DNA of 5,615 nucleotides. It comes from M55B174 sp964618065 (lineage in GTDB: Bacteria; Patescibacteriota; Minisyncoccia; CAIUEV01; JAHKAQ01). The stretch is taken from positions 1-5,615 of the forward strand of contig CAZTZK010000007.1 of assembly GCA_964618065.1 (NCBI GenBank), in the 5' to 3' direction. The notes below the pieces were generated by a model. That model was not told where the DNA came from. It saw only the letters and a list, made by a program, of their open reading frames with translations, and made no database searches. Below, piece by piece: positions 1 to 4,685 of this stretch (position 1 is its first letter; each line of letters begins with the position of its first letter). A program made the position numbers and the translations under genes.

Positions 1-98
1 AAAACAACAAGTTTAAATATTTAATTAACCTAACGAAATGGTCTACTAGGACATTTCTATATTGCTGGAGGGTAGGACATTTCTACTTTGCCTTGACA
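1..98. mobile_element. Probable end of an insertion sequence (IS21/IS481-like), body outside the window
   Basis: Read inward from base 98 on the minus strand, the sequence starts TGTCAAGGCAAAGTAG and runs into AAATGTCCTA. This resembles the tips of IS21- and IS481-type elements, which begin with TG or TGT and carry repeated internal sites for the transposase. Two such sites are visible here, 26 bases apart. The transposase itself would lie left of the window. One plus-strand frame is open from the left edge to about base 150, but its translation looks like nothing recognisable, and I do not call it. The family assignment rests on remembered terminus style, not on a search. The target duplication cannot be tested because the other end is absent. 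Confidence 0.5.
47..91. repeat. Pair of 19-base direct repeats inside the putative IS end
   Basis: The two copies lie at 47-65 and 73-91 and match at 17 of 19 positions. Both begin TAGGACATTTCTA and end TTGC; they differ only at the 14th and 15th bases. The start-to-start spacing of 26 bases puts them about two and a half helical turns apart. Repeated sites of this kind at an element's end are typical transposase binding sites. The right-hand copy runs directly into the TTGACA that forms the proposed tip at 93-98. Confidence 0.75.
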
Positions 99-185
99 AT
101 AAATTCTGGCGGGCTTTTTGATGATATTGGTTTTGTTTGTGAAATTTTCTGAAGTGGACTATATTTTATTTCTAAATATCTTTCA

Positions 186-317
186 CTATGGTGCTAGGTC
201 AAATATACCGAATAAAGCCAGTATAAAATATAATTGCAGTAAAAATAAATACATTGATATAAGGATAACAATTGCTATAAGAACAGCTTTAAATGTATTT
301 TTTAGTAGTTTTTTCAT
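186..317 (-). CDS. Possible 43-residue single-pass membrane peptide
   Basis: An ATG at 315-317 opens a 43-codon minus-strand frame ending in TAG at 186-188. The product begins MKKLLKNTFK, which is strongly basic, and continues with one long hydrophobic stretch at about residues 11-39 before ending DLAP. A positively charged N-terminus followed by a membrane helix is what a small inner-membrane protein looks like, and this reads better than the longer frame on the opposite strand. No Shine-Dalgarno sequence precedes the ATG. It lies 66 bases downstream of the 339-residue gene on the same strand and could be co-transcribed. The lysine-then-helix start resembles the N-terminus of that neighbour, so it might be a relic of a duplicate cut short near the IS end. 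In AT-rich DNA such a frame can also arise by chance. Confidence 0.35.
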   Translation of the reverse strand: MKKLLKNTFKAVLIAIVILISMYLFLLQLYFILALFGIFDLAP

Positions 318-383
318 TTTTTATTATTTAAATTACAAGTATTGAGAAAAATGGTTATATTAGATCCTGTTTTTACTAAATCG

Positions 384-1403
384 CTAAAGCTCGATTTTAT
401 ATATCCCTCGTCTTTCTTCTTTTGATTCTTTCAATTTGTAATCAGATAAAAAGGTTGATAAATAAATACTCTTTTCATCTTTGCTCCATGCAAATGGAAT
501 AATCCAGTCTGTATTAATATATTTTCCGAGCTCATTACCGTTCTTAGAATAAACCGTGATTCTATGCATTATATTACAACTGTCTATACACAAGCCGTAA
601 TTAATATTTTCTATTGTATAATAGAAATTTTTTTCCGGTGAATAAAATTTCCTATTATCTTTTGGAAATTCAGCAAAAGTTACATCTTCTTCAGAATTAA
701 AACTAGAATTATAAAATAAATCTTTATAATTAGACACACTATAATCTATTTCTCTAAAATTCCATTCGAATTTTTCTAAGAAATCTTGTTCTTTTATAGG
801 CATAATAGTTTTATTGTCAAAATCGATTAAATTTCCTGAGGGATTTTCCCCCTCATTTTCTTTATAAACGAAAACTTTTTCGCTATTGAGAGAGCAAAGA
901 TTTTGGAAACGATTATCTTGGTATTTATGACTAGTGTCCTCCATCTCTCCTTTAAATCTTTCAAGTTTTCCAGTCAAGAGGTTAATAAAAACGGCGACCT
1001 TATTTTTTTCATCCAAAATAACAACTTCTTTAGCTCTAGGAGCAAGAATTGCATAGGAATTATTTTTATCAGTTCTTATCTCAATTTCTTTGTCAAGATT
1101 AGTCTTTAGAAAAATACTTTCAGATCCATCCTTCTTGTATAACCATCCAGGATTACGTATTTGTTGCTCGATTATAGATAAGTTATTGTTATTATCCTCT
1201 CGTCTCCCTATAAGGATACGTGGTTCGTAAATGTTGGGAATTAATTTTGCTTCTAGGGTAGATTGGGAAGTTTCTCTTTTTGCATTTCTATAAGCTTCAA
1301 TTTCGCCTCCGAAGAGTGAAATTACAACGAATATTAATGGGGCAATGTATAAAACACCAAATATAGCGAGAATCCAAATCATTATTTTTTGTGCTTTGCT
1401 CAT
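384..1403 (-). CDS. Membrane-anchored orphan protein, possibly beta-propeller-like
   Basis: This 339-residue protein is not one I recognise. Residues 1-6 are short and basic (MSKAQK), and residues 7-31 form a hydrophobic helix with no lipobox, so the protein is probably anchored by its N-terminus with most of the chain outside. The remainder is rich in Lys, Asn, Glu and aromatic residues, with alternating strand-like segments. Two of these, FYSPEKNFYYTIE (253-265) and FAWSKDEKSIYLST (304-317), resemble the 'WSpDgk.iyl' blades of TolB or DPP-IV type propellers; a further pair near 117-150 (YAILAPRAKEVVILDEK, then FINLLTGKLERF) could be another blade. It is too short for a full set of clear blades. 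Cys271 and Cys275 (CIDSC) could form a disulfide. The ATG at 1401-1403 is the natural start because the membrane helix follows at once; there is no clear Shine-Dalgarno. A weak 6-bp hairpin (378-383 with 392-397) spans the stop codon but lacks a T-tract on this strand. Coding confidence is high, function unknown. Confidence 0.85.
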   Translation of the reverse strand: MSKAQKIMIWILAIFGVLYIAPLIFVVISLFGGEIEAYRNAKRETSQSTLEAKLIPNIYEPRILIGRREDNNNNLSIIEQQIRNPGWLYKKDGSESIFLKTNLDKEIEIRTDKNNSYAILAPRAKEVVILDEKNKVAVFINLLTGKLERFKGEMEDTSHKYQDNRFQNLCSLNSEKVFVYKENEGENPSGNLIDFDNKTIMPIKEQDFLEKFEWNFREIDYSVSNYKDLFYNSSFNSEEDVTFAEFPKDNRKFYSPEKNFYYTIENINYGLCIDSCNIMHRITVYSKNGNELGKYINTDWIIPFAWSKDEKSIYLSTFLSDYKLKESKEERRGIYKIEL

Positions 1404-1432
1404 TTTTGTTTTTAATTTTATATTCTAAAATT

Positions 1433-1460
1433 AGTATAGAGGTTCAATCCTCGCTTTCTA
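1433..1460 (-). promoter_or_regulatory. Candidate promoter for the 339-residue membrane protein gene
   Basis: On the minus strand, TATACT (1433-1438) matches the sigma-70 -10 consensus at five of six bases. TAGAAA (1455-1460) lies 16 bases upstream and matches the -35 consensus at four of six. Transcription would start near 1426 and give a leader of about 23 bases, with no ribosome binding site. In DNA this AT-rich such matches occur by chance, so this is only a candidate. Confidence 0.35.
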
Positions 1461-1544
1461 CTATCATACTCTCTTTTTGGTCTCCTGTTTTGTCTTAAAA
1501 ACTTCGGTGGATAAAATTAATTTTTTGATTATTGACAAACCTCA

Positions 1545-1571
1545 CTCATATTTTTTGAAGAAAAATATGAG
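1545..1571. repeat. AT-rich perfect hairpin, 11-bp stem
   Basis: CTCATATTTTT at 1545-1555 is exactly complementary to AAAAATATGAG at 1561-1571, with the five-base loop TGAAG. Neither strand shows the T-tract after the stem that an intrinsic terminator needs. Its right arm overlaps the first bases of the duplicated tRNA tail that starts at 1568. The 84 bases to its left (1461-1544) contain nothing I can identify apart from two isolated sigma-70 -35-like hexamers without partners. Confidence 0.7.
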
Positions 1572-1587
1572 CGGGTAACGGGATTCG
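1568..1587 (-). repeat. Duplicate of the tRNA-Gly 3' end (T-arm to acceptor)
   Basis: These 20 bases are identical to 1732-1751, which hold the 3' strand of the acceptor stem and half of the T-arm of the intact tRNA-Gly gene. The two copies lie 164 bases apart in the same orientation. On the minus strand this copy reads AATCCCGTTACCCGCT followed by CA. No acceptor 5' strand, D-arm or anticodon arm exists beside it, so it is a fragment and not a second tRNA. Duplicated tRNA 3' ends are the usual footprint of integrase-mediated insertion at a tRNA (attL/attR), but unequal recombination or decay of a tandem tRNA copy would leave the same trace. No integrase lies in this window. Confidence 0.8.
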
Positions 1588-1653
1588 CCCCGCATCCCCG
1601 TATCCCAACATTCGCGAAACACAGTTTGCGGGGCGCCCAGCGTATGCTGGGCG
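1588..1653. repeat. 66-bp GC-rich palindromic insert within the tRNA-tail duplicate
   Basis: This is by far the most GC-rich stretch of the window and folds in several ways. CGCCCAGC (1634-1641) pairs perfectly with GCTGGGCG (1646-1653) around GTAT. CGCCCCGCA (1586-1594) pairs with TGCGGGGCG (1627-1635). A smaller stem joins 1613-1620 to 1624-1630 with one bulged base. A longer imperfect stem joins 1573-1584 to 1594-1606. Directly to its right, CGAACCC (1652-1658) is what would continue the interrupted tRNA tail, and CG occurs on both sides (1586-1587 and 1652-1653), like a 2-bp target duplication. It therefore looks like a small mobile palindromic element inserted in a T-loop sequence. It is not a good terminator: on the plus strand five bases separate the last stem from TTTTT at 1659-1663. 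Confidence 0.6.
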
Positions 1654-1697
1654 AACCCTTTTTCAATTAAGGAAAATTTTTTTCTAGGCGTTCCGAG

Positions 1698-1717
1698 ATT
1701 CCCGCTTTAGCGGGAAT
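1698..1717. repeat. Perfect 8-bp palindrome with TTTA loop (REP-like)
   Basis: ATTCCCGC (1698-1705) and GCGGGAAT (1710-1717) form a perfect stem around TTTA. It sits 16 bases beyond the tRNA 3' end on the minus strand, where a terminator might be expected, but no run of U follows on either strand. Short stems of the ATTCCCGC...GCGGGAAT type are scattered through many bacterial genomes as dispersed palindromic repeats, so I read this as a repeat copy and not as a termination signal. Confidence 0.65.
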
Positions 1718-1733
1718 GGCATGTAAAATTTTG

Positions 1734-1805
1734 AGCGGGTAACGGGATTCGAACCCGTCTCCCCACCTTGGAAGGGTGGGATAATAGCCACTATACGATA
1801 CCCGC
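1734..1805 (-). tRNA. tRNA-Gly (anticodon UCC)
   Basis: A complete cloverleaf of 72 bases is present without an encoded CCA. The acceptor stem GCGGGTA pairs fully with TACCCGC, and the discriminator base is U, as usual for bacterial tRNA-Gly. The D-arm reads GTATAGTGGCTATTAT, close to that of Escherichia coli tRNA-Gly(UCC). The anticodon stem CCACC/GGTGG encloses the loop CTTCCAA, which places the anticodon TCC at 1770-1772. The T-arm is ACGGG-TTCGAAT-CCCGT. It decodes GGA and GGG. The 3' CCA must be added by nucleotidyltransferase, because the bases after the discriminator read CAA. A 20-base duplicate of its 3' end lies 164 bases downstream. An anticodon of UCC and not UCA, with ordinary GGN glycine codons in the genes, gives no sign of a recoded UGA. 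Confidence 0.97.
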
Positions 1806-1845
1806 CTTTGATTTTTCTTAAATACTAAAATTAAATTCAAAAAAA

Positions 1846-1854
1846 ATTATAACA
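1846..1854 (-). promoter_or_regulatory. Extended -10 promoter element for tRNA-Gly
   Basis: The minus strand reads TGTTATAAT here, a perfect extended -10 (TGn followed by TATAAT). The start point would fall near 1839 and give a precursor leader of about 34 bases before the tRNA. The -35 region 17 bases upstream (TTAGCT) is poor, which is acceptable for an extended -10 promoter. Nothing else downstream on this strand needs a promoter at this place. Confidence 0.55.
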
Positions 1855-1867
1855 GCATTTTAGAAAA

Positions 1868-1890
1868 AAGCTAATTTTCAAGCTAATTTT
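1868..1890. repeat. Two tandem copies of an 11-base AT-rich unit after the glycosyltransferase gene
   Basis: AAGCTAATTTT occurs at 1868-1878 and again at 1880-1890, a 12-base period. On the minus strand this lies just after the glycosyltransferase stop and contains AGCT twice followed by a run of six T. A weak AGCT/AGCT stem plus T-tract could terminate transcription before the tRNA promoter, but four base pairs is less than a normal terminator has. It may be simple slippage. Confidence 0.4.
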
Positions 1891-1894
1891 TTTC

Positions 1895-2917
1895 TTAGAT
1901 AATATTTTTTATTCCTCTAATTTCCTTTTCAATTCTGGCTGAATCTTTTTCTAAAAATCTTTCTATTTTTTCCTGATAATCCCTTTCATGCTTAATAGCA
2001 TATTGAATTTTTTGGATTAAATCAGAAGGATTTTTTCTTTCACTGAAAATTCCCACTTCGCTAAAATAATTTTTTAGTGCTTCGGTAGCTGAAGTAACGA
2101 AAACTTTTCTCAAAGCCAAAGCTTCTCTAATAGACCAAAGGATTGTTTTTTCTCTTAATGTTAAACAGAGAGCCACTTGGCATTTTCCCATTAGTCTTAA
2201 AAATTCTTCATGCTCTAAATAGCCAGTAAAGATTACATTAGAAGGAGCCTTGTTGATCTCCTTCTGGTTAATTTTATGAAAATCGCCAGTAATAAAGAAA
2301 ATCCAATCCGGTTTTCTTGTCGCTGCCTCTAATACTGTAGCGTAGTCGTCATCTTTTTTTGCAAAACGGTTTACCATAAATACTGAAATTTCAGCTTGCT
2401 CTATTTTTTTCTCCCAATCCATATTTTTTAGAGGAGTTTCCAAAAGGCTCTTTTTATAAGAGGGGTTTATAAATTGCATTTCTTGGCAGGCTACATTCCA
2501 GCGTTTCAAAAGACGGAGGTCATATTTATTATGAGCAGTATTGATTATAGCTCTCTTGGCTACTGGTTTAAAAAGAAAATGGAACAATCTCCATTTGCGT
2601 GAACGGAAAAGCACCGAGTGATTATCCGTTCCAATTTTTATTTGAGGATGAGCCAAAGAATAAAAAAAGACTATCAGACAAGCCATTAAAGGAGGATTTT
2701 GAATCATAATAAAATCAGGTTGGTTTCGTTTGAGCCAAGAGAAAGTTCTTCTTGACTGATCTAAATATCTTAAAATGAAAGGCAGTTTTTGTTTTTTAGC
2801 CTGGATTAAAACAAGTTTTAATCCTAATTTTTTAGCCAAGCTCCGGCTTAATTCATATTCTTGGGGCCAAACTAAGAAAAATTTTCTTGATTTTTTATCT
2901 TTTGAATAATCTGTCAT
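1895..2917 (-). CDS. GT-B fold glycosyltransferase (GT4-like)
   Basis: This 340-residue enzyme likely transfers a sugar from an activated nucleotide donor to a lipid-linked or surface glycan in the cytosol. The N-terminal half starts with a Rossmann-like strand (KFFLVWPQ, 12-19) and holds PDFIMIQNPPLMACLIV (67-83) and IGTDNHSVLF (95-104), resembling the 'vQnPP' and 'D.H' acceptor-side motifs of ALG1-like and related GT-B enzymes. The C-terminal half has a second nucleotide-binding-type domain: ISVFMVNRFAKKDD (177-190), IFFITGDF (206-213), NVIFTGYL (227-234), then LTLREKTILWSIREALAL (252-269) and VTSATEALKNYF (274-285). This last block corresponds to the donor-binding E(x7)E region of GT4 enzymes; here the acidic pair Glu256 and Glu265 is spaced by eight residues, and Lys replaces the usual Gly/Pro before VFVTS. 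No signal peptide is evident. The ATG at 2915-2917 has no clear Shine-Dalgarno. It is divergent from the polymerase gene, 38 bases away. Fold confidence is high, substrate unknown. Confidence 0.88.
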   Translation of the reverse strand: MTDYSKDKKSRKFFLVWPQEYELSRSLAKKLGLKLVLIQAKKQKLPFILRYLDQSRRTFSWLKRNQPDFIMIQNPPLMACLIVFFYSLAHPQIKIGTDNHSVLFRSRKWRLFHFLFKPVAKRAIINTAHNKYDLRLLKRWNVACQEMQFINPSYKKSLLETPLKNMDWEKKIEQAEISVFMVNRFAKKDDDYATVLEAATRKPDWIFFITGDFHKINQKEINKAPSNVIFTGYLEHEEFLRLMGKCQVALCLTLREKTILWSIREALALRKVFVTSATEALKNYFSEVGIFSERKNPSDLIQKIQYAIKHERDYQEKIERFLEKDSARIEKEIRGIKNII

Positions 2918-2955
2918 TTATTTAACTAAAGTGTAAAAAATTAAAAAACTGGAAT
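2918..2955. promoter_or_regulatory. 38-bp divergent intergenic region between two polysaccharide genes
   Basis: Both neighbouring genes must start transcription in or near this AT-rich stretch, which is too short to hold two separate promoters. A TATAAT can be read on both strands just inside the plus-strand gene (minus at 2974-2979, plus at 2976-2981), each without a good -35. The minus one fits the glycosyltransferase. The plus one would begin transcription downstream of the TTG start at 2956 and would instead favour the ATG at 3034. The overlap could couple expression of the two genes. The exact promoters are uncertain. Confidence 0.3.
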
Positions 2956-4488
2956 TTGCTTATTATTCTTGTTATTATAATAGCAGAATTTATCATTTTT
3001 TATCCAGTGAAGTTTTTTATTTTTATTGATCTCATGTCTAAAATTCTTTTTAAAAAATCAAAACTAAAAGCTGTCTCTTTGCTAATTTTTATGAGCTTGG
3101 GCTTTGTATTCGTTTTGGCAAACACTATTTTAAGTAATTATTTTCTGGCTTTAGCATCAGGCATCGGAGTTCTTTTAATTTCTCTTTATTTTTTAATCCC
3201 CCAGTATATTTTATTAGCTATTATAGTTTTAGTTCCTGCTCTAGCCGGTTTAGAAGGATATCAATTGGATATCTCTTCTTTATTAAAAATTATAGGAGTA
3301 GAAGGAAGTTATACCGTTGACTTTTTCTTTATCGCTAGAGCTTCCATTTTATTTTTAGCCATTATTGAAATAATTAAACGCGGTTTAGCTTTTTTCAAAA
3401 CACCTCTTTCTTTTGTTCTTCTCGTCTCAATGGCTTTAAACGCGGTTTCTTTTTATTTTTCTGATTATAAATTACAGGGGGTGGCTTTTTATTGGTTTCA
3501 TTTAGTAGCCGCTTTCGGTGCTTATTTCTTAGGATATTTTCTTTTTAATACTCGCAAAAAGTATCTTCATATTTTAGTAGCGGCTATTCTTTCTGCTATT
3601 ATTCCTTTAGTGGTAGGGATTAAACAGGCTTTTCTCCAAGAATTCTTTTTTTCTAATGATTCTGCTTTGCCAAGAATTCAAGCTACTTTTTGGCATCCTA
3701 ACAAATTAGGATCTTTTCTTTTTATAATAATAGTTATTTATTTAATTTTTTATTTAAGTATCAAAAATAAGCAAAAAGTTTTAAAGAAAAAATTGTTTTT
3801 TCTTACGGGTTTTCTCCCTTTAATTTTTCTTTTAGGTTTTACTTTTTCTAGAACATCTTGGATCACTTTAGCTTTCGCTATTTTTTTAATTGCTGTTATT
3901 CGTCGTCCATTAAGAAAACCAGCAGCTTTATTGGGCAGTTTTGTTTTTCTCTTAGCTCTATTGGTCAAGGGAACCAGAGATAGGATTTTTGAAATTTTTG
4001 CCTGGAGATCTAATAATTCTATATTAGGAAGAATGGAAATTTGGGATATCGGTTTTTTTCAATTGGGGAAGAGGCCTTGGTTAGGATTTGGTCCAGGCTC
4101 TTTCGGAGAAACGATTAAGGATGCTAGAGGAAGTGAGGAAGGAAACATTTCTGCTCATAGCGATGTTGTTCGTTTTTTAATAGAAGGAGGGGTAGTTGGT
4201 CTGGTAGCTTATTTTCTTTATTTTTTGAGTGCTTTAGCTTATGCTTTCTTAAGTTTTGTTCGTTATCCTAAAAGCTCTAAAATGATCAAGCTTTTTGGGA
4301 AAAAATTTTTAGTTGATTTTAAACTTTTAGGATTTATTCCTTTCCTGCTTTTTGTTTCTATGGTTCCTATTTCTCTTATGGAGACTTCTACTCTAGATTT
4401 CATTTACCAATTTTTTGCTTGGATAATTTTAGGAAGTTGGTTAGCAGTTAGTGGTCAAAAGATAAGCGATAAAAAGCTGAAAAGTTAG
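2956..4488 (+). CDS. O-antigen ligase/polymerase-like membrane protein (Wzy/WaaL superfamily)
   Basis: This 510-residue polytopic membrane protein has about 11 or 12 hydrophobic segments and the Wzy_C (O-antigen ligase) signature, so it should polymerise lipid-linked repeat units or transfer a glycan on the outer face of the membrane. Visible motifs are RIQATFWHPNKLGSFL (240-255), FSRTSWI (297-303), then a long non-membrane loop with SILGRMEIWDIGFF (355-368), RPWLGFGPGSFG (373-384) and AHSDVVRFLIEGGVVGL (400-416). Arg240, Arg299 and His401 are candidates for the conserved Arg/His residues known to matter in WaaL. The length is usual for the superfamily, and ligase cannot be told from polymerase by sequence. 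The start is TTG at 2956, the first start-type codon after an in-frame TAA at 2923, with only GGA four bases upstream. It is followed by a good membrane helix (MLIILVIIIAEF). GTG at 3007 or ATG at 3034 are later alternatives that would remove this helix. The neighbouring glycosyltransferase supports a role in surface polysaccharide assembly. Confidence 0.9.
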   Translation: MLIILVIIIAEFIIFYPVKFFIFIDLMSKILFKKSKLKAVSLLIFMSLGFVFVLANTILSNYFLALASGIGVLLISLYFLIPQYILLAIIVLVPALAGLEGYQLDISSLLKIIGVEGSYTVDFFFIARASILFLAIIEIIKRGLAFFKTPLSFVLLVSMALNAVSFYFSDYKLQGVAFYWFHLVAAFGAYFLGYFLFNTRKKYLHILVAAILSAIIPLVVGIKQAFLQEFFFSNDSALPRIQATFWHPNKLGSFLFIIIVIYLIFYLSIKNKQKVLKKKLFFLTGFLPLIFLLGFTFSRTSWITLAFAIFLIAVIRRPLRKPAALLGSFVFLLALLVKGTRDRIFEIFAWRSNNSILGRMEIWDIGFFQLGKRPWLGFGPGSFGETIKDARGSEEGNISAHSDVVRFLIEGGVVGLVAYFLYFLSALAYAFLSFVRYPKSSKMIKLFGKKFLVDFKLLGFIPFLLFVSMVPISLMETSTLDFIYQFFAWIILGSWLAVSGQKISDKKLKS

Positions 4489-4489
4489 A

Positions 4490-4503
4490 GAGTGGAGAGT
4501 GGA
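4490..4503 (+). repeat. Tandem GAGTGGA pair after the polymerase stop
   Basis: GAGTGGA occurs twice in a row at 4490-4496 and 4497-4503, directly after the stop codon. It opens a purine-rich tract that continues to about 4523. Similar GTTAGAGAGT-type tracts are, from memory, common after genes in Patescibacteria. Nothing shows a function. Confidence 0.5.
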
Positions 4504-4505
4504 AG

Positions 4506-4540
4506 AATAGAAAGGGGGCAAAATGTTTCTTTTTTCTATT
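4506..4540. repeat. Inverted repeat with T-rich right arm; weak terminator candidate
   Basis: AATAGAAA (4506-4513) is complementary to TTTCTATT (4533-4540), with a 19-base loop holding GGGGG and a T-rich stretch. It lies 17 bases past the polymerase stop on the plus strand. The stem is AT-rich, and the T-run is part of the arm and not after it, so a working terminator is doubtful. Confidence 0.25.
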
Positions 4541-4615
4541 ATTCTCATGAAAATGGGGTTAGTCATCCTCTGGGTGAAAATCCAATTTATCACCCCCGTG
4601 CCTGTTTGTCGGTAG
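4523..4615 (+). CDS. Possible 30-residue hydrophobic peptide
   Basis: ATG at 4523-4525 begins a 30-codon frame ending in TAG at 4613-4615. The product reads MFLFSIILMKMGLVILWVK in its first part and then IQFITPVPVCR. A G-run (4514-4518) four bases upstream could serve as a degenerate ribosome binding site. The first 19 residues could span a membrane. Against it, the frame runs through an intergenic hairpin and a sequence (CCTGTTTGTCGGTAGG, 4601-4616) that looks like a dispersed-repeat fragment, so it may well not be translated. Confidence 0.2.
   Translation: MFLFSIILMKMGLVILWVKIQFITPVPVCR
4572..4595. repeat. Intergenic hairpin upstream of the radical SAM gene
   Basis: GGGTGA (4572-4577) pairs with TCACCC (4590-4595). 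With A4589 bulged, AAA (4578-4580) pairs with TTT (4586-4588) above it, leaving the five-base loop TCCAA. No T-run follows, so it is not a terminator. It lies 91 bases before the radical SAM start and could be an mRNA leader structure or a dispersed repeat. A second, weaker fold follows at 4599-4628, where TGCCT pairs with AGGCA. The rest of the gap to 4685 is AT-rich; TATAGA at 4653-4658 is a possible -10 without a partner. Confidence 0.45.
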
Positions 4616-4685
4616 GTAAATAGAGGCAAAAGATAAATGAGGATAACAAGAGTATAGATTTGTAAATAACCAATATTTTTAAAAA

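Noticed and set aside
118..345. 75-codon plus-strand open frame
   Set aside because: The translation is rich in Asn, Tyr and Ile with no domain-like pattern, has no ribosome binding site, and overlaps a more protein-like minus-strand frame. It looks like an AT-rich chance frame.
903..1109. 68-codon plus-strand frame inside the 339-residue gene
   Set aside because: It is antisense to a well-supported coding region and has no recognisable features of its own.
1438..1454. Second tRNA suggested by GGTTCAATCC, which resembles a T-loop
   Set aside because: The T-stem does not pair beyond two bases, and no acceptor stem or anticodon arm surrounds it.
1445..1468. Tiny minus-strand frame (MIVESED) behind an AGGAGA
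   Set aside because: It has only seven codons, the spacing to AGGAGA is about 13 bases, and it overlaps the proposed promoter. There is not enough to call a leader peptide.
1532..1537. Plus-strand TTGACA as a promoter
   Set aside because: No acceptable -10 lies 16-18 bases downstream and no plus-strand gene follows for more than 1.4 kb.
1634..1663. Plus-strand intrinsic terminator (8-bp stem then TTTTT)
   Set aside because: Five bases (AACCC, with two A directly at the stem) separate stem and T-run, no plus-strand gene lies upstream, and the stem fits better as part of the palindromic insert.
3750..3968. 72-codon minus-strand frame within the polymerase gene
   Set aside because: Its Lys/Arg-rich product is the antisense of hydrophobic, Phe/Leu-rich membrane segments, a common shadow effect.
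4441..4629. 62-codon minus-strand frame over the polymerase end and the gap
   Set aside because: It overlaps the polymerase tail and runs through repeat-like sequence. No start signal or domain is visible.
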